The position numbers and the translations under genes were made by a program. The notes below the pieces were generated by a model. That model was given only the letters and a program-made list of their open reading frames with translations. It was not told the DNA's origin and ran no database searches. 64,000 nucleotides of DNA from JAFGNB01 sp050304135 (GTDB lineage Bacteria; Fibrobacterota; Chitinivibrionia; Chitinivibrionales; Chitinispirillaceae), in the NCBI GenBank assembly GCA_050304135.1, contig JBNLDC010000078.1, positions 1-64,000 on the forward strand, given 5' to 3'. Shown one piece after another: positions 8,030 to 17,242 of this stretch (within the stretch, counting starts at the first letter, position 1; each line of letters starts with the position of its first letter).

Positions 8030-11000
8030 TTATTTTCCCTGCAGATACCGGATCATCGGCATGGTTATAAGCGGCACGACATCCCCAATCATATGCGGCA
8101 TCAGATTATCCATGACTTTAGGCAACAGAGAGGGCATCTGCTCTGCCATATAATCAGGCATAGGAATACGCTCTTTGATCCGTTCCACCATTGTCGGCAG
8201 CACCTTCGGCATCATCATCGGCAGCAAAACCGGAAACAGCACCGGAAACATCGGCTTCATCATCGGCAATACCAACGGTACTTTTCCGCAGACCTTCATC
8301 ATTCCACCCATACCAAGCGGCATGGCATCAATCAGTTCTTTCCACATGGTATCCATAAGAGCTGCAAAGCCCTCGGGAGTCATCAGTGCGATCATCCCCT
8401 CAAACACCTTCCACTGTGCTCTCACTTCGGGGTGCGGATCGGGCAACTTGATGTCGAGCGCCTCGGCAGCGAAATGAGCAAGGTCAACCACCTCGAGCGG
8501 AGAGTTCTTCTTCTCGGCCGTTACCCGCAGCTGAAACTCGCAGCAGGGACAGGCGGCGATAACCCTGGTCGCACCGGTCGCTTCAGCCTCTTTCATCTTC
8601 ACATCACCGATGTCCGCAGCGACCTCGGGCTCCTTGATAAGGGTGAGCACCGAACCGCAGCAATGGCTCTCTTCGCGGTTGTGCTCCATTTCAACATATT
8701 CGGCATTCGGTACTGCTTTTATCAGGTCCCGCGGCGGTTCGTAAATTTTTGAAACGCGGCCCATGTGGCAGGAGTCGTGCCAGGTTACCTTGACTTTATC
8801 CTTCCCGTTTTCAGGAAACGAGAATTCTCCGGATGCTATTTTTTCCGTTAAAACTTCACTGTAATGACGCGCCTTTATGCCATAGTCAATACCGAGTTTT
8901 TCCGACCATTTCGGATAGACGTGACGCCACATCATATCGCACGCCGGGCAGGAACAGATTACCGTATCGGCACCGGTTTCCTTTACCGCACTGATATTTT
9001 TACGCATGATCTCTTCGAAAACATCCCATTTGCCGGCAGCCAGCATGGGAGTTGCACAACAGTTTTCTTTGGTGCCCAAAAATGTAAAATCAACACCTGC
9101 GGCATCAAGCAGTCTGGTCGAGGCGATAGCGATATCGGTTTCGACAAAGCAGGCCGTGCACCCGGCAAAATAGACATTCTCCGACTTTTCCCGGGCGTAA
9201 TGTTTATCCCTGAGGTCTTCCGGAAACCAGGCGTCACGGTTTTTACGGTATCCGGCCCAGATATTCCCCTGTGAACGGGCTGCAGCAGCCATCATTTCGA
9301 ACGGAGGAAAGGTCATTTTTTTATCTTCATTGATGAGTTTACCGCGAAGCTTCATCCACGACGGCTCGATCGGGAGGGCGGCGGAACAACGGTTGTGACA
9401 GATTTCGCAGGTGGTACAGGCGATGAACGTATCAACCACCTTCTGGTCCCACTGTACCTTACCCTGCATAAACATTCTAAGCCAGTACCATTTTCCCCGT
9501 GGGCTCTGACTCTCCCACCCCCGCCCGTAAAACTGGTCGCACTGGTCAACACAATAGCCGCACTGTGAGCAGGCGTAGGCATACCAGGCGACATCACCCG
9601 GAATTCCTCTGACCGGTTTCCGGATTCTCTCTCCCACTTTTGTCGGAATAATGTTTCCCGCAATCCGCATCATGGGCTCCATGTAGGGCGTGAAGGTCAT
9701 AAACAGCCCCATGAGTCCGTTATTGAGAACCTTTTTGGGATTGAGCAGATGTAAGGGATCGACTTCCTTTTTATAGTTTTTTATTCTGGTGAACAGCTCG
9801 CTGCCGATTACCTGCCGGGCGAAGGCTGCAAAATATAGACCGGTTGAGTACGGCCGGCCGCCATGCTGTACCGCGCATTTCAACAGCGACAGCGACAGCC
9901 CGAACATAAAATTGTACGAAAACTTCCGTTCATCGCTGGGAATAAATCCCAGTACCACGGTTTCCGCTTTACCGCCGCGACCGTTCTTTATGATGATGCC
10001 CTCTTTCACCACCGGCTGCGATACTTTTCTGCCGATAGTGTCGAGGGTGGCGGCGGTCCTGTCGAGAGGCACAATGAATTCCGCCGGTACCAGCGAGGGA
10101 CCGAGTCGCTTGACAACCATCAGCTTGAACCGCGATTCCCATTCATGATCCGCCACGTCCTGCGGCAGCGCTTCGGCTTTCATTTTTTCTGCAATCGTGA
10201 GTAGCTGCGGGTGCGCCTTTTTAAAGTTCCCGCCTTTGATGGCCAGAGTCAGCAGATACTTTTCGGGCATGGATATCTTGTGTTCAACCGGATGACCGAA
10301 GTGTGTCTGGACCGGCGAAAGATTTTTCATGCGCGCCATTTCGGGATTGATAAACATGACTGACCATATGGGAACATCCTCGTTGATAAGCGCCTGACAG
10401 AAATCCTGAACAGCCTGACTGGAGTCGACACTGTAGGCAAGAATTTTCATTTCTTCCCTGGGCATAATCCTGATGGTAAGTTCACTGATGAATCCAGTAA
10501 TGCCTTCACACTGATAGTAAAGATCCAGATCATCTCCCGATACCTCCAGTACGCCCTTCTGCGGTGTCACCACCCGTACCGACACGACGGTATCTCTGAA
10601 AAAACCGTTTTCATAACTGCCGAATCCCGCGCCCCCCTGGCTGAACCAGCCCCCGACACTGGACGAAGGATAACTTGACGGGTACTGTGTCACCGTCAAC
10701 CCCTCTTTGGCGAGTTCTTCGTCGAGCAGCTCCCAGGTAATGCCCGGCTGTACCGTCGCGGTGAGATGGTCTTTATCGATACGGACAACCTTCTGCATCC
10801 GGTAAAAATCGACCACCAGCCCGTTCTTAACCGGTACCACCCCTCCGTAGCCACTGGTCGCTTTTCCCCGCGGTACTACATTGATACGGTTCCGGTAGCA
10901 CCAGTCAATAATCGACTGGAGTTCCGACTCCTCCTGCGGTTGAACGACCGCTTTTGCGACAGGATTTCCCAGCATAACCGATGCCATGGGTGGAATTGAC

Positions 11001-11101
11001 CCGATGTCATGACTGTACAAGAGCCTTTCGACAGGATCAAAATTGACTCTGCTTCCAAATGAGGACAAAAACTCTTTCTGGGCGGTACTTGCTTCACTCA
11101 T
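8030..11101 (-). CDS. FAD-linked oxidoreductase fused to Fe-S and CCG domains
   Basis: 1023 residues. Residues 50-190 are an FAD-binding type 4 domain (VVPRGKATSGYGG, then PSSSVGGWFSQGGAGFGSYENG), followed by a GlcD-like FAD-oxidase C domain. Two cysteine clusters follow, CSQCGYCVDQC (about 514) and CTTCEICHNRC (about 567); the partly degenerate spacing suggests GlpC-like [4Fe-4S] binding. Two CCG domains of the HdrB/GlpC type follow (ENCCATPM about 680 with CSCPACD; ESHCCGS about 815 with CPCCEF). It resembles D-lactate/glycolate dehydrogenases with a fused electron-transfer subunit. Residues 927-1023 form a Met/Pro-rich tail that I do not recognise. It is transcribed after the MarR gene with a three-base gap. 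Substrate unknown. Confidence 0.85.
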   Translation of the reverse strand: MSEASTAQKEFLSSFGSRVNFDPVERLLYSHDIGSIPPMASVMLGNPVAKAVVQPQEESELQSIIDWCYRNRINVVPRGKATSGYGGVVPVKNGLVVDFYRMQKVVRIDKDHLTATVQPGITWELLDEELAKEGLTVTQYPSSYPSSSVGGWFSQGGAGFGSYENGFFRDTVVSVRVVTPQKGVLEVSGDDLDLYYQCEGITGFISELTIRIMPREEMKILAYSVDSSQAVQDFCQALINEDVPIWSVMFINPEMARMKNLSPVQTHFGHPVEHKISMPEKYLLTLAIKGGNFKKAHPQLLTIAEKMKAEALPQDVADHEWESRFKLMVVKRLGPSLVPAEFIVPLDRTAATLDTIGRKVSQPVVKEGIIIKNGRGGKAETVVLGFIPSDERKFSYNFMFGLSLSLLKCAVQHGGRPYSTGLYFAAFARQVIGSELFTRIKNYKKEVDPLHLLNPKKVLNNGLMGLFMTFTPYMEPMMRIAGNIIPTKVGERIRKPVRGIPGDVAWYAYACSQCGYCVDQCDQFYGRGWESQSPRGKWYWLRMFMQGKVQWDQKVVDTFIACTTCEICHNRCSAALPIEPSWMKLRGKLINEDKKMTFPPFEMMAAAARSQGNIWAGYRKNRDAWFPEDLRDKHYAREKSENVYFAGCTACFVETDIAIASTRLLDAAGVDFTFLGTKENCCATPMLAAGKWDVFEEIMRKNISAVKETGADTVICSCPACDMMWRHVYPKWSEKLGIDYGIKARHYSEVLTEKIASGEFSFPENGKDKVKVTWHDSCHMGRVSKIYEPPRDLIKAVPNAEYVEMEHNREESHCCGSVLTLIKEPEVAADIGDVKMKEAEATGATRVIAACPCCEFQLRVTAEKKNSPLEVVDLAHFAAEALDIKLPDPHPEVRAQWKVFEGMIALMTPEGFAALMDTMWKELIDAMPLGMGGMMKVCGKVPLVLPMMKPMFPVLFPVLLPMMMPKVLPTMVERIKERIPMPDYMAEQMPSLLPKVMDNLMPHMIGDVVPLITMPMIRYLQGK

Positions 11102-11104
11102 GTA

Positions 11105-11545
11105 TTACTCCAGGGTCGAGGAATGTAAAATGTTTTCCAGACGGGTATCAAGCCGGGTAAGTCCATTCTGAATTTCGGAAACTTCATGAACCTTAAGGGA
11201 AGAAGTGATGTTTTCCTCACATTCGACCATAGCTCTGATCACTTTTTCTTTCAGATCAACACCTTTTTCGGTCAGGGAGATTGCAATGGAGCGCCGGTCA
11301 TCCTGCATATTTTCACTTTTTACAATGTTTTTTTCGAGAAGGCTGGTCAAAATTCTGCTCCCGCGGGAGGTTGAGACATTCAAACGGTTCGAAAGCTGGC
11401 TCTGGGAAATTTTGTCATCGGCCGATAATGCCATAAGTGCATAGAATTCAGAACTTAAAAGGTCTAGTTCACGGGTAATACCCTCTTCGAATACAATACA
11501 CTTGTGCTTGATACTCTGAATCAATTCAAAAATTCGTTTCTGCAT
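11105..11545 (-). CDS. MarR-family transcriptional regulator
   Basis: 146 residues, usual MarR length. The winged helix-turn-helix spans about 35-105: ALSADDKISQSQLSNRLNVSTSRGSRILTSLLEKNIVKSENMQDDRRSIAISLTEKG, with the family's DxRS wing. It is the first gene of a two-gene operon with the flavin/Fe-S oxidoreductase. A strong promoter with an overlapping palindrome lies 40-90 bases upstream, so autoregulation is likely, with release by a small ligand, possibly the oxidoreductase substrate or an oxidant. The ribosome site is weak. Confidence 0.92.
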   Translation of the reverse strand: MQKRIFELIQSIKHKCIVFEEGITRELDLLSSEFYALMALSADDKISQSQLSNRLNVSTSRGSRILTSLLEKNIVKSENMQDDRRSIAISLTEKGVDLKEKVIRAMVECEENITSSLKVHEVSEIQNGLTRLDTRLENILHSSTLE

Positions 11546-11586
11546 GCTTCTGCAATTCTTTTTAGTTGATGATGTTAATATATGCT

Positions 11587-11605
11587 ACTAACAACTGTTG
11601 ATAGT
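11587..11605. promoter_or_regulatory. Palindromic operator, probable MarR site
   Basis: ACTAACAACTGTTGATAGT is an inverted repeat (ACTA-n-CAAC-n-GTTG-n-TAGT) that pairs one base further on each side. Its right arm overlaps the -10 box of the marR promoter, the usual place for MarR repression. Confidence 0.75.
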
Positions 11606-11631
11606 ATAAACAAACTTCCAGGCAAAGTCAA
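11603..11631 (-). promoter_or_regulatory. Sigma70-type promoter of the marR operon
   Basis: On the minus strand: TTGACT (11631-11626), 17-base spacer, TATACT (11608-11603). This is near consensus with ideal spacing, about 60 bases upstream of the marR ATG. Confidence 0.85.
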
Positions 11632-12278
11632 CAACTTTTTCCTGCCCGGCACCTTTGAGAGTGGCACCAGAGTCGGTGTACCCAGGGGAAATATGGTACC
11701 AGTTGTTCCTATCGGAGTATACGTTGACGGCAAATACGCAATTCCCTTCGAAAAACTTGATGAGGATGCCAATGTCACCGGTACGGAATTCAAACTATAC
11801 ATGGGTCCCTGCCTTCATTTTGGCAAGAAAAGACCTGACCGCCATCGAGTATAACAATCAGCGATAGTCGATTACAAGATTGGACACGGTTCCAACCTTT
11901 TTTCATACACGCACATCGCATACCGCAATAGAGGCCAGAGATTCTCATGATTGACCAAGAGGCACGTTTGGTTTTCAGTCTGCACAACAGGATGCCGCGA
12001 CTCCCTTTACCACTCAGACCTGATATCAGCTGGAAACAGCTCGATTCTGTAAACCGTCAGATATGGTAAATGCTTAAAATAGGTGTCTAATACCGATAAA
12101 AACAAGACCCCTCTATAGCGTCCACACTGCATGATATACCAGAAACAGCGGATTTCGGTAATGCTCACCTTGCCGGTCGTTATCTCCCGGTACATTATCT
12201 ATTTTTCCTTTCCGGTACCGGTCAATCAGCCAATTACCGTTGTTACCGTAGTTGTACCTGCCGATTAAAGGGGGACCC
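11632..12278. other. Intergenic region, no supported gene
   Basis: About 650 bases between divergent transcription units. Short frames exist on both strands (for example plus 11582-11854), but they overlap the marR promoter, lack ribosome sites and match no family. They could be remains of an eroded gene. The methyltransferase promoter should lie near 12200 but is not obvious. Confidence 0.55.
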
Positions 12279-12989
12279 ATGTCCTGGAAATACGACGAAA
12301 AAAAGCACTGCGGTGTCGATTACAGCTCGGCCGAAGAGGTCGCGGTTTACGACACCCGCCATCAGCAGTTCAGGGACTACAAAAAGGAAGTTGACATATT
12401 TATGGAGGAACTGTCGGTTACAGCTACGCACGACATGACCCTTATCGATCTCGGTTGCGGTACGGGAGCCTTCTCCATAAATGCCGCGCACCATTTCAAA
12501 CGAATATATGCGGTTGATATCTCTCGGATGATGCTCAAGGTTGCTCAGGATAAAGCCGTACAGCAAACTATCAATAATATTACCTTTGTGAACGCCGGTT
12601 TTCTTTCCTATCGTCACGAGGCCGACCCTGCTGATCTGCTGCTGTCACGGTTTGCGCTGCACCACCTCCCCGATTTCTGGAAACAGGAGGCACTTTTCAA
12701 CATGAACCGGATGGTAAAAAATGAAGGTCTTTTCTATCTGTATGATGTTATCTATAATTTCGAGGCTACTGCCAGCGAGGCGTCAATAAACGGCTGGATT
12801 CAGTCATATGCTCCGAAAGTACGTCCGGAATTTCTCAAGGAGTTCGAAACCCATATCCGCGAAGAGTACAGTACCTACAGCTGGATTATGGAAGGGCTTC
12901 TGGAGCGCGCCGGGTTTTCGGTTGAAAAAAAAGGAAGCGGTGATACCATTAACATGATGTACCGATGCAGAAAAATTGCCGAAAAATAA
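12279..12989 (+). CDS. Class I SAM-dependent methyltransferase
   Basis: 236 residues from ATG 12279, chosen because AAAGGGGG precedes it; an earlier in-frame ATG at 12252 lacks such a site. Motif I is LIDLGCGTGAFSI (about 50-62), with IYAVDISRMML as motif II and LLLSRFALHHLPDFWK as the later loop. This is a Methyltransf_11/25-like domain of the UbiE/menaquinone or small-molecule type. The C-terminal third carries no recognised extra domain. The next gene's ATG lies 17 bases past its stop codon. The substrate cannot be inferred. Confidence 0.88.
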   Translation: MSWKYDEKKHCGVDYSSAEEVAVYDTRHQQFRDYKKEVDIFMEELSVTATHDMTLIDLGCGTGAFSINAAHHFKRIYAVDISRMMLKVAQDKAVQQTINNITFVNAGFLSYRHEADPADLLLSRFALHHLPDFWKQEALFNMNRMVKNEGLFYLYDVIYNFEATASEASINGWIQSYAPKVRPEFLKEFETHIREEYSTYSWIMEGLLERAGFSVEKKGSGDTINMMYRCRKIAEK

Positions 12990-13006
12990 ACCTTCAGGAA
13001 CATGTC

Positions 13007-14803
13007 ATGCAAACAGTGAGACAACTCAGATGCCTTTCCGCATTACTGCTCCTGACCCATTGCATGCTCTCCGCAGCACCCTATCTTCCATCCGAAGGAA
13101 GTACCACCTGGAATCACGGAATACCGGGCGATTTGCCGTTCGACACCATGGCAATAATCGACGCAGTGGAAGTCAATGCCATCCCGAACGACTCATCCGC
13201 CGATGCCACCCCCTCGCTCCAGACAGCACTCGATGGTGCTGCAGCGACAGGTGGAGGGGTTGTTTATCTGCGTGAGGGCACCTATCGGGTTGATGGCGAG
13301 CTTTCATTCAATGGGGATAGTATTATTCTCCGTGGAGCGGGTCCCGATAAAACGAAACTGTACCTCGGTTTTGCAGGAAATGCGATTTTCGTCGGCATGT
13401 ACGGCAGGGGTGAATGGCAGCCGGTGGTAGACGCCCGCAAAGGGAGTACCACCATGACCGTTTCCGATGGTTCCCTCTTTACACCGGGTGAATTCGCCGA
13501 ACTGCAGCAGCTCAATGATACCGCGCTGATGATTACCGACCCGGAGTGGGATGTCGACTGGGCACAGAACATGGTGGGACAGATGTTCGAAGTAGTGGCC
13601 GTAGAGGGCAATACGGTTTCCTTCCGCTCACCGCTCCACTACGATATCCGCATGGATCGATCCCCGCAGATCCGCCCGCAGCGTCTGCGGAACCATTGCG
13701 GCATCGAGCAGCTGTATCTCGAAAAAACGATTGATAACGGCCATACGATTATCGTGAAAAATGCCGCCTACTGCCGGATCCGCGAGATAGAAAGCTGCAA
13801 CACCCGTAAAGCGCACATCGAAACCGCCAGTGCTCTTGGGTGTCAATTTTCAGAAAACTACCTGCACCATTCATTCAGTTACGGTGGTGGCGGAAGCGGC
13901 TACGGCATCAGTCTGCATACCCATACGTCCGACTGCCTTGTCGAGAACAACATCTTCAACCACCTCCGCCATGCGATGATTATTCAGAACGGTGCGACGG
14001 GTAATGTGTTCGCCTATAACTTCAGCACCGATCCGGTGCAGGGAGAGTCCGACAGTCTCCCGCTCAACGAGACGTGGGATCCGCCTGACATCTCGTTTCA
14101 CGGGCACTACGCGCAGTATAATCTGTGCGAAGGGAACATTGTTACCGAAGTGGGTATTTCGGACTACTGGGGACCGATGGGACCGGGTAACACCTTCTTC
14201 CGAAACAGCGTATCCGGTGGTAACGGCATGCACCTGCATGATCACAGCCACCAGCAGAACATCATTGGAAACACGCTTGTCGAATGGAGTGATGACTCCA
14301 CCTCGGAGGAGACAATCTTTCACGGGAACAGTATTGCCAATGCACCTGTTGTGTGGAATGAGGTATCCGGCCTCGCCCAAACACTGCCGGCATCACTTTT
14401 TCTGACTGAGCGCCCCGGCTGGTGGAGTGAAACGATTCCCTGGCCCGGGACCGGAAGTGATCTGACCGGTTCGCCGGTTAACCCTGCGTACCTGCGATTT
14501 GAAAGCGGAAGATACTTTGGTACTGCTACACGTAAACACCGTGCGCCACAAGCGAACAACACCTCCCGGCAACCGGTTTCTTTTTTCTGTACTGCTTCCG
14601 GCGGGAACTTCCGGCTGAAAAGTAGTCGTGATGGACAGGTGCAGATTTACAACCTTCGTGGAACATGCTGCTACCGTTCTCTGGTGCTCCCTGCAGGCAC
14701 GCATGCCATTACGCTCCAGGAGGCTCCCGGTATGTATCTGGTATTCTGGAGAGCCCTGGGCCTCGGGGAAGCGCAGGTGGTGCGGAAAGTGCTTGTTCCT
14801 TAG
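13007..14803 (+). CDS. Secreted pectate-lyase-like beta-helix protein
   Basis: 598 residues from ATG 13007, which follows AGGAAC and yields a signal peptide (MQTVRQLRCLSALLLLTHCMLSA). An earlier in-frame ATG at 12965 lies inside the methyltransferase gene. Residues 60-130 match the Pectate_lyase_3 entry (NDSSADATPSLQTALDGAA, GGGVVYLREGTYRV, IILRGAGPDKT). The middle forms right-handed beta-helix coils (LVENNIFNHLRHAMIIQNGATGN). The last 65 residues look like a type-IX-type sorting module (VQIYNLRG... APGMYLVFWRA). A secreted polysaccharide-binding or -cleaving protein is likely; catalytic residues were not identified. Confidence 0.82.
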   Translation: MQTVRQLRCLSALLLLTHCMLSAAPYLPSEGSTTWNHGIPGDLPFDTMAIIDAVEVNAIPNDSSADATPSLQTALDGAAATGGGVVYLREGTYRVDGELSFNGDSIILRGAGPDKTKLYLGFAGNAIFVGMYGRGEWQPVVDARKGSTTMTVSDGSLFTPGEFAELQQLNDTALMITDPEWDVDWAQNMVGQMFEVVAVEGNTVSFRSPLHYDIRMDRSPQIRPQRLRNHCGIEQLYLEKTIDNGHTIIVKNAAYCRIREIESCNTRKAHIETASALGCQFSENYLHHSFSYGGGGSGYGISLHTHTSDCLVENNIFNHLRHAMIIQNGATGNVFAYNFSTDPVQGESDSLPLNETWDPPDISFHGHYAQYNLCEGNIVTEVGISDYWGPMGPGNTFFRNSVSGGNGMHLHDHSHQQNIIGNTLVEWSDDSTSEETIFHGNSIANAPVVWNEVSGLAQTLPASLFLTERPGWWSETIPWPGTGSDLTGSPVNPAYLRFESGRYFGTATRKHRAPQANNTSRQPVSFFCTASGGNFRLKSSRDGQVQIYNLRGTCCYRSLVLPAGTHAITLQEAPGMYLVFWRALGLGEAQVVRKVLVP

Positions 14804-14895
14804 GGTGATACCCTGCAATGACAAAAGTGATTTGAACATTGCCCTGAAACGACCAAAAGATCCCCCCACATAGTCAACAAAGAAGGTGTGACCCC

Positions 14896-15363
14896 ATGAA
14901 CTACATTTGCCCGCTGATGACCGTTACCGACATCGAACGTTCAAAGAGGTTCTATCAGGATATCTTAGGCCAGAACATCAAAGAGGACTACGGACAGAAT
15001 GTCGTATTTGAAGGAGATTTCTCCATTCACCAGAAAGACCATTACGCTTCATTATTGGGCGAGAAAGAGATAACTGCCGGTAAAAACAATTTTGAACTCT
15101 ACTTTGAAGACAATAACCTCGAATCCCTTCAACTGAAGTTGAAAAACGCCAACGTCGCATTCGTACACAAACTCAAGACACAGCCCTGGCAACAGCAGGC
15201 ACTCCGGATCTATGACCCCGACAACAACATGATTGAAATCGGTGAATCAATGATCGATGTGTGCAAACGACTGAACTTCGAAGGAAAAAGCAATGAAGAA
15301 ATTATGAAATTGACGTCTTTACCGTTGAAACATATCCACCGTGCACTGGAGAAGAAACAGTAG
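14896..15363 (+). CDS. VOC (glyoxalase/bleomycin-resistance-like) protein
   Basis: 155 residues. The start MNYICPLMTVTDIERSKRFYQDILG is the classic betaalphabetabetabeta opening of a VOC protein, and DPDNNMIEIGESM is the second-half metal-site strand with its Glu. The last ~35 residues (SNEEIMKLTSLPLKHIHRALEKKQ) add a helix often seen in VOC proteins of this size. AAGGTG precedes the ATG. Members include metal-dependent lyases, dioxygenases and binding proteins, so the activity is open. Confidence 0.88.
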   Translation: MNYICPLMTVTDIERSKRFYQDILGQNIKEDYGQNVVFEGDFSIHQKDHYASLLGEKEITAGKNNFELYFEDNNLESLQLKLKNANVAFVHKLKTQPWQQQALRIYDPDNNMIEIGESMIDVCKRLNFEGKSNEEIMKLTSLPLKHIHRALEKKQ

Positions 15364-15472
15364 ATATTTATTATTCCTTTATCATCCGACACTGTGTCGA
15401 CCATTTCTCCCAGTGACTTCCAATAACCTTGACAATGATGAAATATTTCAGACAACCACATCAGGAAAGACC

Positions 15473-15924
15473 ATGGCATTCACCATCCAACCATTCAAAC
15501 CGGGACAGGAAGCCGACATAAGCGTACTCATCAGAAACGTGCACGATGAGTTCGTGGCCCCCGACTACACCGAAGAAGGCAACGCATTCTTCTACGACTG
15601 GATTGCCTCGGAGAAGATAGCCGAGCGGCAGAAGGCCCACATAAGCCTGTTTGTTGCCGTGATTGATTCCATCTTGGTGGTAATGATTGAAATACGGGAG
15701 AACAATATAATTTCACTGCTTTTTGTCGATAGGAAATACCAGCGGCAGGGAATTGCGAAATCGTTGGTTGCAACAGCCTTGCCAACAATGAAAACCTCGA
15801 CGCATTCCATGTTCACGCGTCTCCATTCTCTATCCCTGTTTACAGAAGACTTGGTTTCAAAGAATCCGGTGTACTGCAGAAAGAAAATGGAATTGCATAT
15901 TTACCCATGATTATGAAATGGTAA
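15473..15924 (+). pseudogene. GNAT acetyltransferase, interrupted by a -1 frameshift
   Basis: The ATG at 15473 follows AGGAAAG. The first frame gives a GNAT N-terminus up to the acetyl-CoA loop (VDRKYQRQGIAKSLVATAL). At base 15781 the frame shifts: the expected TTG-GCC has become TTGCC, and the sequence continues in the next frame as ANNENLDAFHVHASPFSIPV then YRRLGFKESGV and ends LPMIMKW at 15924. Read in the original frame the tail is meaningless and stops at 15910. Joined, the two parts make a normal ~150-residue GNAT protein. Either a recent single-base deletion or a sequencing error is likely; the substrate is unknown. Confidence 0.85.
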
Positions 15925-15959
15925 TATTTACAACTATTCTCCAACAGAAGAGGACCTCA

Positions 15960-17090
15960 ATGACCACCCTGAAAAGCATCATACGATTCATCACCCTCAC
16001 CTCTCTGCTCTCCTGCATCGGTTGCGCATTCGGCACCAGGGAAGTACTTCTGAAAAATTCCGTCATCAGCAGCAGTGATACCACAACTGCACCACGGACA
16101 CACGGCGTCTGTTTTGACGGGTTTTCGGATGAGAGAATCCAGAATAACATCGGCCACGTGCAGAACGGTTACGGTATGCATACCGCCGAGGTGGTGGCTC
16201 AGAACAATGTAGCGCAGTGGATAAATACCGAGCTAACCAACCAGCTGACTGCCGCCGGGTATGTGGTGCGTCGCAATTGCCCGCAGGACAGTGCCGCTCT
16301 GGTGGTTGGCGGGAAAATCGTGAAGGTGTATACTACCGCCTACATGACGTATTTAGGTGAGGTCACGATTGACGCCATGATAAAAGACCGCAACCGGAAG
16401 CTGCTGGAACGGACCTACTCCGGCCATAAAAAAAGCGGGGCAAACTGGGCGGCAACCAGTGAATCGTTCCGGGACGTACTGCAGCAGTCGTTGGATATGG
16501 CGATTTCACATTTCATCAGCGATATCGACAGTCTCGACCGGATAGACTTCTCCCCTACCCCTGCGCACGAAACTGCCGGTTTATCGCCGGAGGCTCCCGT
16601 GGCACCGTTACAGCTGTCGGATACCTCCGTTGCCCGATACCTGCAGAACAGCTCCGGGATCGAGTGCCCTGAAAAAAGCGGTACGGTACAGGTTATTTCC
16701 GGTGAACGCAGTGCCTCCGGTATAAAGTCGGTTATGGATACCGTACGGTTACAATTGAACCGGCTCTACCGTGAACGATATGAGTTGAATCCTTCACTCT
16801 CCGGTGACCTGTGCCTTTTCTTTGAAATCGACGGTTCCGGCAAAGTCGATAACATCATCTTTCTGCAGAACACGCTCAATGATAAACCCATGGAGGAAAA
16901 ACTAACCGGTTTTCTCGCTTCATACAAATTCAGCAAACGAAAAAACAAGGCCGATGTCACCAGGGCCACCTGCCGGCTCACGTTCACGGAAGAGTCAGCG
17001 AAGTCGGCAAAGGGTGCGATGGTCGCTCTCCTTGCAATTCTGGCAATAATACCGGCAGTAATCAGTATCATCAATCTGTCGCGGATGTAG
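15960..17090 (+). CDS. YajG-like lipoprotein with TonB/AgmX-like C-terminal domain
   Basis: 376 residues from ATG 15960 (AGAGGA upstream). The N-terminus is a lipoprotein signal (TSLLSC or CIGC as lipobox). Residues 50-190 resemble YajG-type envelope lipoproteins: FSDERIQNNIGHVQNGYG, then ALVVGGKIVKVYTTAYMTYLGEV. Residues 240-345 resemble the AgmX/PglI C-terminal or TonB-like domain (VRLQLNRLYRERYELNPSLSG, then FFEIDGSGKVDNIIFLQNTL). A final hydrophobic helix (about 350-372) could be a second membrane anchor. This combination would suit a protein spanning or bracing the periplasm. Function unknown. Confidence 0.7.
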   Translation: MTTLKSIIRFITLTSLLSCIGCAFGTREVLLKNSVISSSDTTTAPRTHGVCFDGFSDERIQNNIGHVQNGYGMHTAEVVAQNNVAQWINTELTNQLTAAGYVVRRNCPQDSAALVVGGKIVKVYTTAYMTYLGEVTIDAMIKDRNRKLLERTYSGHKKSGANWAATSESFRDVLQQSLDMAISHFISDIDSLDRIDFSPTPAHETAGLSPEAPVAPLQLSDTSVARYLQNSSGIECPEKSGTVQVISGERSASGIKSVMDTVRLQLNRLYRERYELNPSLSGDLCLFFEIDGSGKVDNIIFLQNTLNDKPMEEKLTGFLASYKFSKRKNKADVTRATCRLTFTEESAKSAKGAMVALLAILAIIPAVISIINLSRM

Positions 17091-17242
17091 CAGATGTATG
17101 CAACCGAAATTGTGCGGGTGACCGACCAATCACATTTCTCCGTCATACTGCTGCCGATAGTGCTTTGCTTCTGCACGAATGCTATTCTTTACAGTGGCAG
17201 CACTATCAGGGTATCGTTCCCCGAAACAGAGAGAGGGCCCCT

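Noticed and set aside
8018..8752. 244-codon plus-strand frame
   Set aside because: It is antisense to the oxidoreductase gene; the His-rich product mirrors the Met-rich tail on the other strand.
11582..11854. 90-codon plus-strand frame with a fairly protein-like sequence
   Set aside because: It overlaps the marR promoter and operator and lacks a ribosome site. An eroded gene cannot be excluded.
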